This document shows, in pieces, positions 47,795 through 60,004 of a stretch of 64,000 nucleotides of DNA. This DNA comes from Choanephora cucurbitarum (Eukaryota; Mucoromycota; Mucoromycetes; Mucorales; Choanephoraceae), in assembly GCA_025331435.1 (NCBI GenBank), contig JAIWNI010000071.1, positions 1 through 64,000 on the forward strand, in the 5' to 3' direction. Position numbers and translations under genes: made by a program. Numbering within the stretch: the first letter of the stretch is position 1; every line of letters starts with the position of its first letter. Below the pieces are notes generated by a model. That model ran no database searches. It saw only the letters and a list, made by a program, of their open reading frames with translations, and was not told the DNA's origin.

Positions 47795-49328
47795 ATGAAC
47801 ACTATCAAACCAGATCAAATCATTGAGCTTGAGCCTTCTCTCCTCAAAGTAACAAGCAGCACTGAATTGATAGAAGAGAAATGAAACTAAGCAAAGTATA
47901 ACGACTTTTCTGTTATATGGCATAGGTCCCACATGAGCAACTTCGAAAATCATTCCGATACCAACATAAATATATTGAAAAAGAACTTGCGTCTTTACAA
48001 GAGAAAATTGAGCACTGCGTCAAAGACGACAGCATGACGCCAGAGAAGGCTGCTAAGACAATAGACGAGCTACTGAATCAGGTGGACAAATTAACACGCA
48101 AGGTAAGTCCAAACAAGCCAGTTTGCTTTTATTTGGTGATGGAATTAATATACTTTTAAAGCTTCAAAAAGCAAAAGAGGACGACAGACAACATACTCGT
48201 AGGATAGAGAAAAGAATCAACAACTTACGACAGATAGAGAACGTAACACTAGCAAAATCACCCGAGTTTGTTGCCTGGAGCAAGATAAGATTAGACAGAG
48301 TCATTGTGGATTATTTGCTTCGAGAAGGCATGACCAATACAGCCAAAAAAGTTGCTGCCACCAGCAGCATTGAAGATATTGTTGATATACAGTTATTCTC
48401 TCAAGCAGAACGTATTGAGCAGGCTCTTAGAAACCGTAGTTGCAAAGAATGCCTTGCATGGTGCAGTGAAAACAAATCAAGTCTTCGAAAGATGAAAGTA
48501 AGCTTGTTTTTTTTGCGAAACAGTCTCTTTTTTAGGCTGGCATCTATATCTTATATGTTATTGGTATTAGAGTACATTGGAATTCAATCTAAGATTGCAA
48601 GAACATATTGAGCTGGCTCGTGCCTCCAAGGGCTTAGAAGCTATCGCTTATGCTCAAAAGTATCTGTCTCCTTGGAAGTCTGTGGAAAGTAAACGTATAG
48701 GACAAGCTATGGGATTACTTGCGTATAAGAATGATACTCAATGTCAACCATACAAGGTTTGTGTGTTTACATGTATTCCATGCTTTTTTTTTTCTTTTTT
48801 CAGAAGATGAAGAGAAGACGACTTATTTTGTATCAGGATCTTTATGATATACGTCGCTGGCAAGAGTTGATTGACCAGTTTAGAGCAGATAATTATGCTC
48901 TTTGTTCACTCACTTCACACCCATTGCTATCAATCACTTTGCAGGCCGGCCTTTCTGCTCTCAAGACACCACAATGCTACGAACATGAAAATCAGAACGT
49001 CAACTGTCCTATTTGCGATAACAGTACCTTAGGAAGCTTGGCTGAGAAACTACCCCTTAGTCATCATGTCAATTCAACCATTGTATGTCGTATTAGTGGC
49101 AAAATTATGAATGAAGATAATCCTCCTATGCTCTTACCTAACGGTAGAGTATACAGTCTTCAGGTAAGCAGATAAAAATTAGTCTATGGTTGTTCCTCAT
49201 TGCTTTCTTTTTTTTTAATTAACTAGGCTCTTCAAGACATGGCTCTAAAATCTAATGGTAAAATCACTTGTCCACGAACAGGTGATGTCTACAATTTAGA
49301 CCAGCTCAAAAAGGTGTTTATTTCTTAA
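47795..49328 (+). CDS. FYV10: GID/CTLH E3 ligase subunit MAEA/Gid9 (Fyv10)
   Basis: RING-like subunit of the GID ubiquitin ligase, which in yeast degrades gluconeogenic enzymes after glucose return. Six exons give about 405 residues, near the MAEA length (396). Order: N-terminal coiled coil (HEQLRKSFRYQHKYIEKEL, KIEH..., RRIEKRINNL); LisH (LDRVIVDYLLREGMTNTAKKV); CTLH (ALRNRSCKECLAWCSENKSSL, LEFNLRLQEHIEL); CRA; then the degenerate RING: CPICDNSTLGSLAEKLPLSHH, VCRISGKIMNEDNPP, MLLPNGRVYS, KITCPRTGDVY. The last intron falls in VYSLQ/ALQDMA, and the C-terminus KKVFIS corresponds to the conserved VFI tail. The ATG at 47795 follows a T-rich leader in the shared promoter. Confidence 0.93.
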
Positions 49329-49917
49329 TAGTAATGTTAATAAACAAGAAAAGGATGATCTTTCTTTTCTTTTTCAAGCTTCATTAAGTATTGCCTTTGT
49401 TCAGCTAGTATGGATACGAATGACTTTCAACACTATCTATCTTTGGTTTGCTACATCTTGCTTGAATGGAAAGAAGAAATGTTTGACTTAGTGAAGATTG
49501 ATATAGCTTCTTTCTTTCTTTTTTCTTTTTTTCTTCTGCTGGCAAGATTGCTTTTATCTAAGCGGTATTTTTGAGTTTATACTAAACATTGCAACTGACT
49601 AGATCAGCTAAGTCTTGTTTGATTATTGCGAACAGAATTTTCGTTTCTTTCTCTTCCGAAACTTCTACAATATAAATGATGTTGAAAGCTGGAAACTATT
49701 TGGAGAACTAGTTCTCTCCTGTTTTCTATCACAATCAGCTATAATAAAAAGTAGCCTGCTTTTTTTAGGGTTACATGAATATAGTGGGAACAAAAGTAAA
49801 CGATGGTTCAATCAGGTAACACAAAAACAAGCTTTGTCTCTTTTTGTTTCCTTCTTTTCCCTTTTTTCATGTCGCTTCTTTTCTCTTCTTTCTCTTTTCT
49901 TTCATCGTAAGAAAACA
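49329..49917. other. Spacer and leader of the F-box gene
   Basis: An open frame from 49615 runs into the F-box coding frame, but its translation is Phe/Ser-rich from pyrimidine tracts (49830-49910) typical of a fungal leader, so I treat it as untranslated. No other feature was seen. Confidence 0.45.
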
Positions 49918-50745
49918 ATGACAGTAGACTTACTGTCGTTATCGGATCAAATTTTGACCTGTGTGACATCCAATCTACAATTAAAAGATTTGCTTGCTTT
50001 AGCAGATTGTCATTCTCGACTACGCGAGCTTGTTTACAAGAATCCAGGAATATGGACAAGTGATTTGCTGTTCCCCATTGGGGATTCTGATATCACTGAC
50101 ACATTTATCAAAGCAATCGTTCCACGTATTACTCGGCATTATGGAATTCTTGATCTTAAAATGATCGGACTACCCCTTTCTTGGAAAGGTTACTTGATGA
50201 TATTTGACCAATTCGCACACTCAGTCAAACACATTGAGATTCAAGCTTCATCCTCTGCGCTCACAAATTTAGCACATCATCTGTCTATATTTGCCGCTAA
50301 TCTGACTCTACTGCAACGAAACAATAAGATCCCTATCACATTTCGACAGTATGCTTTTGATGACGAAGATGAATTTGTATTGGGCGACAGTATGTTACAC
50401 AGTCTAGAGAGTCAATTCAAGCATATGAAGCTTGATGATCCTCCTTTTGAAAGATTAGAACAGTTCAGAGTCAAACTAGAAGGAGATAGTACCTCATCTG
50501 ATCTCGAGGAAAGACTAAGGTTGCTGGCCTTCTTTCTTTCTGGGAAGCCCATACATGAAGAGGAAGAGGAAGGCAAATTAGCCACACTTTCCTACAACAA
50601 CAATAGCAACAACAACAACAACAACAACAATAGCAGCAATAGCAACAACAAAAGAACGCGGGATGAATGCCATTACTTACCCCAAGCAAACAAGCATATA
50701 CGACATGGAATAGCTATGCATGAAACTTATACTCTTTATCGATAA
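49918..50745 (+). CDS. F-box-like protein with polyasparagine tract
   Basis: A single-exon protein of 275 residues. Residues about 5-48 (LLSLSDQILTCVTSNLQLKD, LLALADCHSRLRELV, NPGIWTSDLLFP) have the spacing of an F-box, which would dock on Skp1 in an SCF ligase. The middle (about 60-190) is helical, without LRR or WD repeats that I can identify, so the substrate is unknown. An Asn/Ser-rich stretch encoded by AAC repeats lies at about 224-243, followed by a basic patch (NKRTRDE). The start is at 49918 (AAAACAATG), just after a long pyrimidine tract; an in-frame ATG farther upstream is possible but less likely. Confidence 0.68.
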   Translation: MTVDLLSLSDQILTCVTSNLQLKDLLALADCHSRLRELVYKNPGIWTSDLLFPIGDSDITDTFIKAIVPRITRHYGILDLKMIGLPLSWKGYLMIFDQFAHSVKHIEIQASSSALTNLAHHLSIFAANLTLLQRNNKIPITFRQYAFDDEDEFVLGDSMLHSLESQFKHMKLDDPPFERLEQFRVKLEGDSTSSDLEERLRLLAFFLSGKPIHEEEEEGKLATLSYNNNSNNNNNNNNSSNSNNKRTRDECHYLPQANKHIRHGIAMHETYTLYR

Positions 50746-51715
50746 GCACTATAAATAAACGAATGAACCTAATTGTTATATGTCTTGTTTGCACTTTTTA
50801 TGTAGTTAGCTTGAAGGCAATGCAACAAATGATGCAGTAAAAGTTCTTTGCTTAACTTGTATATAAAAAATAAGCGGGTTCTTTGTTCATGCGAATCATT
50901 AGTTGTTTAACTTACTTGGTCATCAGTCTAACAAAAAGCCTTTAATGCACATCAGAAATAACCTTGACGAAGAGCAGGAAAAAAAGCTCAAAATGAATTG
51001 AACAACTGTTACAGCGCTAAAAAAGGAGAGGAAGCAAACTAAAGCCTTGCTGCAATGCTTGCATCAAAAGATACTTACCAGTTTAAATTCTGGAAATCAC
51101 ACACAGTTTTTGGCAAAAGCAACATATCCTATTGTCTTCAAGTCAGGAAACAACGATTTTGTACAGAATTTTATAAAATGCCTGAACGTCTTTGTTCTGG
51201 ATAGTTTATGCAGGACTTTGTGATAACGAGCAATGCAGAATGAACTTTGTAGTAATTTTTAAGAAAAAAACTTGACACGTCATGATTGGTCCGTATATCA
51301 GAGCCAAGTAAGAAAACAAGAGGAAGAGAGCAAGAAAAAAGAAAGATGTGGGCCTACTAACTCCGCTCAATTAAGAGTCGATATAATAAAGTGGTTCATC
51401 TCTCTCATTCTAAAGCTTCCTTTTTTTGTTGGTTTCTAAACAATCTAGCTTAATCTATCTGTTCCTGGATTAACATCTTTAACTTAATTTTTTGTAAGAA
51501 CCAGTACTTTCTATCTTAACTGGAATGCCTTGAAGACTTATAGCTTGTTTCTTTTCTTTTCATGTTAGGCACACAGGAAACAATTATAAGGTATAGACTT
51601 ATTTCAATATGAAAACACGCGTTACTGAACACAAATAGCCTAAGGATAGAAATCGCTTGTACTTTTAGAGCCAAAACAAACAACTAAGAAACAAAGAGAG
51701 AACGTTAATTTCAAC
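50746..51715. other. Spacer upstream of the coatomer alpha gene
   Basis: About 1 kb without coding potential, containing the COPA promoter. A T run followed by a pyrimidine-rich stretch lies at about 51415-51440. Confidence 0.5.
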
Positions 51716-54700
51716 ATGCAAATGCTCACAAAGGTATAGATGAAACAAAAATAAACATAAGCATAGACAACAAAAACCTTAACGACTCGAGGTAACACCT
51801 ATAGTTTGAGTCAAAGAGCAACCGTGTCAAAGGTGTTGCCTTTCATCCTAAACGTCCCTGGATTCTAGCTTCTTTGCACAACGGATGCATTCAGCTATGG
51901 GATTACCGAATGGGTACTTTACTAGAGCGCTTTGAAGAACATGATGGTAAGTTGAGCGCGTGAGTAGACCGTTTCTTATTCCAACTCGCTCTTTTTTCTG
52001 TCTGTAGGTCCCGTCAGAGGCATCAGTTTTCACCCTACTCAGCCTTTGTTTGTCAGTGGTGGTGATGATTATAAGATTAAAGTATGGAACTATAAGACTC
52101 GTCGCTGCTTGTTCACATTGAATGGTCATTTGGATTATGTGCGTACTGTCTTCTTCCACCACGAGTTGCCTTGGATTATTTCGGCTTCTGACGACCAAAC
52201 TATTCGTATCTGGAATTGGCAATCTAGAGCCTGCATTGCTATTTTGACAGGTCATAATCACTATGTCATGTGTGCCCAGTTCCATCCCAAGACAGACCTG
52301 ATTGTCTCTGCCTCTATGGATCAGACAGTCCGTGTATGGGATATTACAGGTAAATAGCATTCATGTCCTTCTTTGTATATATTGTAGTTGCCCTAATGTT
52401 CGTTTATTTAATTCAGGCTTGCGTAAGAAGTCTCAAGCACCTACAGCAATGACCATGGATGATATTGGTCGAACTGGCCCTGGTGGCGATATGTTTGGCA
52501 CAACTGACGTGATGGTCAAATATGTGCTAGAAGGTCATGATCATGGTGTCAACTGGGCTTCATTTCACCCTACTTTGCCATTAATTATTTCTGCCGGTGA
52601 TGATCGTCAAGTCAAACTTTGGAGAATGAATGGTAAGATAGAATGGTACGATAAACAGAGCAAGCAGTGGCTGACCTGTTGCATAGATACCAAGGCTTGG
52701 GAAGTTGATAGCTGTCGCGGCCACTATAACAACGTATCCAGTGCCATCTTCCATCCCCGTCATGATTTGATTTTGTCTGATAGTGAAGATAAGACAATCC
52801 GTGTTTGGGACCTGACAAAGCGTACTGCAGTAGCCACTTTCAGAAGAGATCATGATCGTTTCTGGGTTTTGACTTCTCACCCTGAATTGAACCTGTTTGC
52901 TGCTGGTCACGATTCTGGTCTCATTGTCTTCAAGTTGGAGCGTGAACGCCCCGCTTTCCAGGTTCACAACAACGAGTTGTATTACATCAAGAACAGCATC
53001 TTACATATTCATGACTTCCCTAGCACCGCTGACCAGGAAGTCATGTCAGTTCGTAAATTAGGTTCGCAATTTGTTGCTCCTCGTACTCTTTCGTATAATC
53101 CTGCTGAAAAAGCTATTTTGTTGACATCTCCTTATGAAGGTGGCACTTATGAACTTTATCGCTTACCCAAGAGCCTTGCTGGCACCCTACAGGAACCTTC
53201 AGATGATTCTATGAAGGGCACGGGTCATGCTGCTATCTTTATTGCTCGTAACCGTTTTGCTGTCTTTGACAAAACCAATCAAGTCATCCAAATCCGCGAC
53301 CTCTCTAACAAGGAAACTAAATCTTTCAAAACACCTAGTCAAGTAGCTGACATCTTTTATGCTGGTCCTGGTTCTCTCTTGATGACCACATCCACTTCTG
53401 TTATCTTGTTTGATATCCAACAACGCCGCATTGTTTCTGAATTGGCCGTTGCTTCTGTCAAGTATATTGTTTGGTCCAATGATATGTCCATGATCGCTTT
53501 GTTAAGCAAACACACAATTACTATTGCTGATAAGGAACTGAAGCAATCAAGTCAAATCCATGAAGCCATTCGTATTAAGAGTGCTACTTGGGATGACAAT
53601 GGTGTCTTGATCTATTGTACCTTAAACCATATCAAATATGCTCTTCCTCAAGGTGACAACGGTATTGTTCGCACTCTAGATCAACCTATCTATTTGACCC
53701 GCATCAAGGGCAAGAAGTTATATGCTTTAGATCGTGATGGTAAGGTACGCGAGATTGTGATTGATCCTACTGAATATCGCTTCAAGTTGGCTCTTGTCAA
53801 GAAGCAGTATGAGGAAGTTCTTCATATTATTCGTACATCCAACTTAGTTGGTCAATCCATCATTGCCTATCTTCAAAAGAAGGGCTATCCTGAGATTGCC
53901 TTGCATTTTGTGCGCGACGATAAGACTCGCTTTGAGCTTGCCTTAGAGTGTGGCAACCTTGATGTCGCTCTTGAGACTGCCAAGTCAATGAACAAGCCTG
54001 ATTGTTGGACCAAGTTAGGTGCTGAAGCATTGCGTCATGGTAACTACAAGATTGTTGAACTAACCTATCAACGCACAAAGAAGATGGACAAGCTCTCTTT
54101 CTTGTATCTGCTAGGGGGCAACCAAACCAACTTACGTAAGATGCTTGAGATTGCTCAACTTCAAAAGGATTCTTCAATGCGATTCCAAAATGCAGTTTAT
54201 CTTGGCGATGTTCAGGAACGTGTTCAGTTGCTTAAGGATGTTGGTCAACTACCCTTGGCTTATATGACTGCGAAGACAAATGGCTTGGAAGAAGAAGCTG
54301 CTGCTATTTTGGCTGCTGCTGGCAAGACAGAAGACGAAATCGAATTACCTTCAGTCTCTGAACAATTACCTGTCACACCTAAGCCCATCACTCAACTTGA
54401 AGATAGTAACTGGCCACTTTTGACTGTCTCCAAGAGTTTCTTCGAAGGTGCTTTTATTCGTGCTCAACAACAGCAGCAACAAACATCTGGCAGTAACGGT
54501 GCTGTTGCTATTTCCGCTGCTGGCTTTTCTTATGATGAGCAGATCGATAATATTGAAGATGCAGCCGGTGATTGGGGAGATGATGGTGATGATGATCTTG
54601 GTATCTCTTCTCACAAGACGAAGCAGGCTCGTCCTTTATTGAACACTAGCGATGATGCATATGATAACCAAGATGATTTGAACAGTGATGGTGGTTGGGA

Positions 54701-55748
54701 TGATGATGATGATATCAAGGCTGAGCTCGATGCTGAGATGGGTAATGTAGCTGCTAAAGAAACAGCAGAATTTGTAGCTCCTACAGAAGGAGTCAGTGAA
54801 AACGCCATGTGGGCTCAAAACTCATCTATCGCTGCTGATCACATTGCTGCTGGTGCCTTTGATAGTGCTATGCAAATCCTTCACCGTCAAAAGGGTATTG
54901 TCAAGTTTGAGCCTCTCAAATCCCACTTTATGACCATCTACCAAGCTGCTCATGTTTCTCTGACTGGTGTACCTAATACACCTAGTGTACAATACCATTT
55001 GCGTCGTCAGCCTGAATCTTCTAGCCCTCGTCATAGTTTACCTGTTGCTGTTTACAACTTCCAAAATATTGTGGAAACACAACTTCCATCAGCTTACCGT
55101 TTGTTCACATCCGGCAAATTGGTGGCCGCCGCACAACAGTTTAAATCACTGTTACATTCTGTTCTGTTTACTGTGACAGCAAACGAAAACGAAGCTAGCG
55201 AGTTGACTCAATTAGTTAGCATTTGCCGCGAATATCTATTAGGTCTATTAATGGAACAGAAGAGAAGATCAATTACTGGCCAAACACCTGAAGACTTGAA
55301 GCGAGCTTTGGAATTGGCTGCTTACTTTGCACACTGTCAATTGCAAACACCACACGTCCAATTGGCATTGCGTCAAGCAACAAAACAAGCTTTCAGAGCC
55401 AAGAACTTTAGCACAGCATCTCAGTTTGCATCAAGATTGCTTGAGCTAGTGCCTTCTAGAGCTGTTGCTGATGAGGTAAGGACAAAACTAAATTTTAACA
55501 TTTTTTTCTCTAGTCTCACTTTTTTCTAGGCACGTAAAATCCAATCTGTATGTGAGCGTACTTTGCAAGACGAATTGGCCTTTGATTATGACCAATACAA
55601 TCCATTTGATATTTGTGCAGCAAGCTACACACCAATTTATCGCGGTTCTCCAAAGGTAGAATGTGGTTATTGTAAAGCCTCCTTTAAACCCGAATACCAA
55701 GGAAAGGCTTGTACTGTTTGTGAAGTCGCAAAGATCGGATCAAACTAA
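51716..55748 (+). CDS. COP1: Coatomer subunit alpha
   Basis: Scaffold of the COPI coat that returns cargo from Golgi to ER. Six exons (51716-51733, 51805-51946, 52008-52349, 52417-52632, 52687-55475, 55530-55748) give 1241 residues, the normal length. The N-terminal WD40 propeller is near-canonical: [77 protein letters not shown] second propeller follows, then the helical solenoid ([21 protein letters not shown]), an acidic linker (DDDDD-rich, about 770-850) and the C-terminal domain ([16 protein letters not shown]) that binds epsilon-COP. The 54-nt intron at 52633-52686 is in frame and stop-free; its removal restores the conserved [15 protein letters not shown]. Translation could start at ATG 51716 or 51722 (MLTKF..., as in other species). 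Confidence 0.96.
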
Positions 55749-57026
55749 ACACAAGAATTACTATAAATATATACTAAGTAACTCATAAACTTATACGTAC
55801 AAAAGAAAGACAAAAAAGACTTCAAAATGAAACTTCATCTTGAATTGTTTAATGAAAATCAAATATGAAAAGGTTAGATGACATGTGTTGCAATGTGCGC
55901 CCAAACAATAAAGAAAGCCTTCTGTTTAATGACATCATCGGATCTGCTTGTTTTGCTTTGGGTTCGTGGCAAATCAAGTCAGAGTTGTATTTTTTCTTTG
56001 AATGAAACCGCATTGTCATAAAGGAAGGATGTCACATCAACCAATTCGCTTTGATTGAAGCTGTATAAAACAAGAGCACTTACTATTCAAGGTCAGATTG
56101 TTCATGGAAGCCTTGGCAGATAAGTTTGTTTGATTAGAGTTCAGTTCTACAAAGCCAGGACATATTCATAGTTGAATGAAATATGAATAATAAAGCACAG
56201 ATTCGTTCAAGTGTCACCTTCTGTCTACGGGAAAATATTCTTGAAGATGCTATACTTCTGTAGACAAGACCTACTTGATTCAACAAGAAGCACAATATTT
56301 GTTAAGTTAAACGACTATAAGATTTGCGTGAAGGCTTACTTGGCAGAGGCTTTGAGCTAGGCTATTTTTTTAGAGCACTTAAACTCTGTCATCCCAAGTT
56401 CTTCGACAAGAACAAGCGAGATCATACAAGTACGCCATACAGCATCACTGTATAACGTCCATGGTTGAACTTTGCATTCTTGTTGATCAAAATAGTTGTG
56501 CAGCCTAACAAATCAGAGAATTTATATAAGATGCTGGCTATCAATTGCGCCAAACAGGTCTGCAGTAATACCATCTGGAACAACTGGGCCTCATTATTTG
56601 ATGCAAAGGTAATTGTAACACAATTTTTGATCTCCAAAAGCATAATGTATGTAGAGAAATTTCTTGGAACGCGAGAATTCTGAAAAAAAAACAAGATCTT
56701 CCAATTGTTAGTCAGGTATTGAGAAGAGAAAGTAGTAACGAAACTAGATAAGGATTTGCTGGTTCGTTCAAAGGACAATGATCAGAATCACTGAATTCTG
56801 AGTTTCCAGAACTCTACAAACTGTTTACTAAATTTTACCTGCCTTATTGAGTCCGCCCAGTCAGAGAGGTCAAATTGACCTTTAGAATTCCACCACTTTC
56901 TTTTTCTTTCCAAACTTGTCACAAATGTAGACTCGAAAATTTTGGAGCTACTTTAGTTAAAAAAAAAGGTACCTATCCTTTTTCCTTTTTCTTTTCTCTT
57001 CTTCTTTATCTTATTCATCTTAAAAA
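55749..57026. other. Intergenic region upstream of HSP70
   Basis: About 1.3 kb. Frames at 56422-56778 (-) and 56465-56683 (+) overlap and lack motifs. The distal part carries the HSP70 promoter with a candidate heat-shock element; the last 80 bp are a pyrimidine-rich leader. Confidence 0.5.
56804..56811 (+). promoter_or_regulatory. Candidate heat-shock element core
   Basis: TTCCAGAA fits the tail-to-tail TTCnnGAA dimer of the heat-shock element and lies about 216 bp upstream of the HSP70 ATG. A GAATTC sits just before it (56793-56798), but not in the 5-bp register needed for a trimer. Functional HSEs usually have three or more units, so this is only a candidate. Confidence 0.3.
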
Positions 57027-59325
57027 ATGTCTGAAGGAAAGTCTGGTAAGTTAAGCACGGACATAATTCAAAAAAACAAAGTTTTGTTGACATAACTATA
57101 TTATCTGTATACAATTATTAGTTGGTATTGATTTGGGTACTACGTAAGTATTATGTAAACAAACGCGTTATTTTTTGTTCACATGAACTAATTTTATTCA
57201 ATAGCTACTCTTGTGTTGGTGTCTGGCAAAACGACCGTGTCGAAATTATTGCTAACGACCAAGGTAACCGTACCACTCCCTCTTACGTTGGTTTCACCGA
57301 CTCTGAACGTCTCATTGGTGATGCTGCCAAGAACCAAGTCGCCATGAACCCCTACAACACCGTCTTCGACGCCAAGCGTTTGATCGGTCGTCGTTTCAAC
57401 GATGTTGAAGTTCAATCTGACATGAAGCACTGGCCCTTCAAGGTCATTGACAAGGACTCCAAGCCTATCATCCAAGTTGAATTCAAGGGTGAAACCAAGA
57501 CCTTCACTCCCGAAGAAATCTCTGCTATGATCCTTGTTAAGATGAAGGAAACTGCCGAAGCTTACCTCGGTAGTGTTGTCAAGAACGCTGTCATTACCGT
57601 TCCTGCTTACTTCAACGACAGTAAGTGTTTTTGCTTTTAACAAAGGGCGCCTGATTGGTCGGAATTTAGACTATCAGTAATAGACTTTGCTGGAATATTA
57701 TGGAAAGTCTACTGATGGTGTAGAAAAAAATTTTTTTTCTCAGATTTCTGTGCCTTAATCAGTAGCGTCATCTTTGATTTTTTAATCATACCAAGGCACT
57801 TTACTAAACAAAAATATTCATAGGTCAACGTCAAGCTACCAAGGATGCTGGTTTGATTGCTGGTTTGAACGTTCAACGTATCATCAACGAACCCACCGCT
57901 GCTGCTATTGCTTACGGTTTGGATAAGAAGGTTGAAGGTGAACGTAACGTCCTTATCTTTGATTTGGGTGGTGGTACCTTCGATGTCTCTCTCTTGACCA
58001 TTGAAGATGGTATCTTCGAAGTCAAGGCTACTGCCGGTGACACTCACTTGGGTGGTGAAGATTTTGATAACCGTCTCGTTTCTCACTTCATGCAAGAATT
58101 CAAGCGTAAGTTCAAGAAGGACATCTCTGGTAACGCTCGTGCCATGCGTCGTCTCCGTACTGCTTGTGAACGTGCTAAGCGTACCTTGTCTTCTTCTGCT
58201 CAAACCACCATTGAAATCGATTCTCTCTTCGAAGGTGTTGACTTCTATACTTCTTTGACTCGTGCTCGTTTCGAAGAATTGAACCAAGATCTTTTCCGTA
58301 ACACCATGGACCCTGTTGAAAAGGTTCTTCGTGATGCCAAGATCGATAAGGGCTCCGTTCACGATATTGTCCTCGTTGGTGGTTCTACTCGTATCCCTAA
58401 GGTTCAAAAGCTCGTTTCTGACTTCTTCAACGGTAAGGAACCCAACAAGTCCATCAACCCTGATGAAGCTGTTGCCTACGGTGCTGCTGTCCAAGCTGCT
58501 ATTCTCTCTGGTGATACCTCTGAAAAGACTCAAGACCTTCTCCTTTTGGATGTTGCTCCCCTCTCTTTGGGTATTGAAACCGCTGGTGGTGTCATGACTG
58601 CTTTGATCAAGCGTAACACCACTGTTCCCACCAAGAAGTCCGAAGTCTTCTCTACATACGCTGATAACCAACCCGGTGTCTTGATTCAAGTATTCGAAGG
58701 TGAACGTGCCCGTACCAAGGACAACAACATTCTCGGTAAGTTCGAATTGACCGGTATCCCTCCTGCTCCTCGTGGTGTTCCTCAAATCGAAGTTACTTTC
58801 GATGTTGATGCCAACGGTATCTTGAACGTTTCTGCTCTCGATAAGACCACTGGTAAGTCTAACAAGATTACCATCACCAACGATAAGGGTCGTCTTTCCA
58901 AGGAAGATATCGAACGTATGGTTAACGAAGCCGAAAAGTACAAGGCTGAAGATGAAGAAGCTGCTGCTCGTATCCAAGCTAAGAACGGTCTCGAATCTTA
59001 CGCTTACAACCTCCGTAACACTCTCCAAGATGAAAAGGTTGCCGGTGCCCTCCCCGAAGAGGACAAGACCAAGTTGAAGGCTGCTGTTGATGCTGCCATT
59101 GAATGGTTGGATGCCAGCCAAGAAGCTTCCAAGGAAGAATACGAATCTAAGCAAAAGGAAATCGAAGAAGTTGCTAACCCCATCATGATGAAGATGTACG
59201 GTCAACAACAAGGTGGTGCTCCTGGTGCCGCTCCCGGTGGTTTCCCCGGTGGTGCCGCTCCCGGTGGCTTCCCTGGTGCCAACACTGCTGAAACCGACGG
59301 TCCTTCCATCGAAGAAGTTGATTAA
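57027..59325 (+). CDS. Cytosolic HSP70 chaperone (Ssa type)
   Basis: ATP-driven protein-folding chaperone. Four exons (57027-57045, 57122-57143, 57205-57620, 57824-59325) give 652 residues. The nucleotide-binding domain shows the three signatures: [16 protein letters not shown] (spanning introns 1 and 2), [14 protein letters not shown] and [14 protein letters not shown]. The substrate domain follows, then a [18 protein letters not shown] Gly/Pro linker and the C-terminal EEVD motif (PSIEEVD) that binds TPR co-chaperones, marking a cytosolic form. The 22-nt second exon encodes GIDLGTT. Codon use is strongly biased to C-ending optimal codons (AAG, GGT, CGT, ATC), unlike neighbours, as expected for a highly expressed gene; this bias also creates a 500-codon antisense open frame. 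Confidence 0.97.
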
Positions 59326-60004
59326 ATTATTTAAAAGTAAAATAGACTCCTGTAGTAATAATCCTGTAATTTATAGAATAGAAATAAATTGTTAAAAGTA
59401 TTGTCATTTAAAGCAAACTAAAAAAAAAAGGAACAAGATTCTCTTTCCCATAATTTGTTTTCATGCAAGAAGGAAAACTCATGAGTTTATGATTTGATAC
59501 CATCTTATTGAGGAGATTGGCAGTGTCATCTCATATTAAACTTATCATCTGTAACCAGTTCGACAATTTCGACAGCATCAAACCGTGTAGGTTAAAGCGA
59601 CTTTTCTAAACATTGATGCGTGACGAACGGGCATTTTTAATCGCTACTAAAAGATAAATGTTGCTGAATAAGCTCCTGACCACAAAAAAGCAAGGAATAA
59701 TACTATTCTGCGAACAACCAGCATATATTTTCCGCATCGTCTTCTAATTTGCCTATTTTAGTCAATTTTGTAAAGTTTGCCTAAGGGATGCTTGTACACA
59801 GAGAAAAAAAACAAGTGCACCGGGAAAAATGAATAATCTATTTTGCACAATTCGGAGAAAAGTGAAAAAAAAAACTCTCCGTAATAAAAAATAGGAAAGT
59901 GTTAGCATAATTTCGAGATTAGTATAAAACTCAAACCTTCAAATTTGTTCCTTTTTCTCTTTTTTCCTTTGCTCAACTCTATTCATTTAGAAGTATAAGA
60001 TAAT
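59326..60004. other. Spacer between HSP70 and the aldo-keto reductase
   Basis: AT-rich, with no gene. It contains an AATAAA-like polyadenylation signal at about 59382-59387 (GAAATAAATTG) for HSP70 and the TATA box of the next gene. Confidence 0.5.
59923..59928 (+). promoter_or_regulatory. TATA box of the aldo-keto reductase gene
   Basis: TATAAA (in AGTATAAAACTC) lies 77 bp upstream of the ATG at 60005 and is followed by a T/C-rich leader. The spacing fits a fungal TATA promoter. Confidence 0.55.

Noticed and set aside
57709..59211. 500-codon open frame antisense to HSP70
   Set aside because: Long antisense frames over HSP70 are a well-known by-product of strong codon bias; the sense frame is unmistakably HSP70 and the antisense product has no motif.
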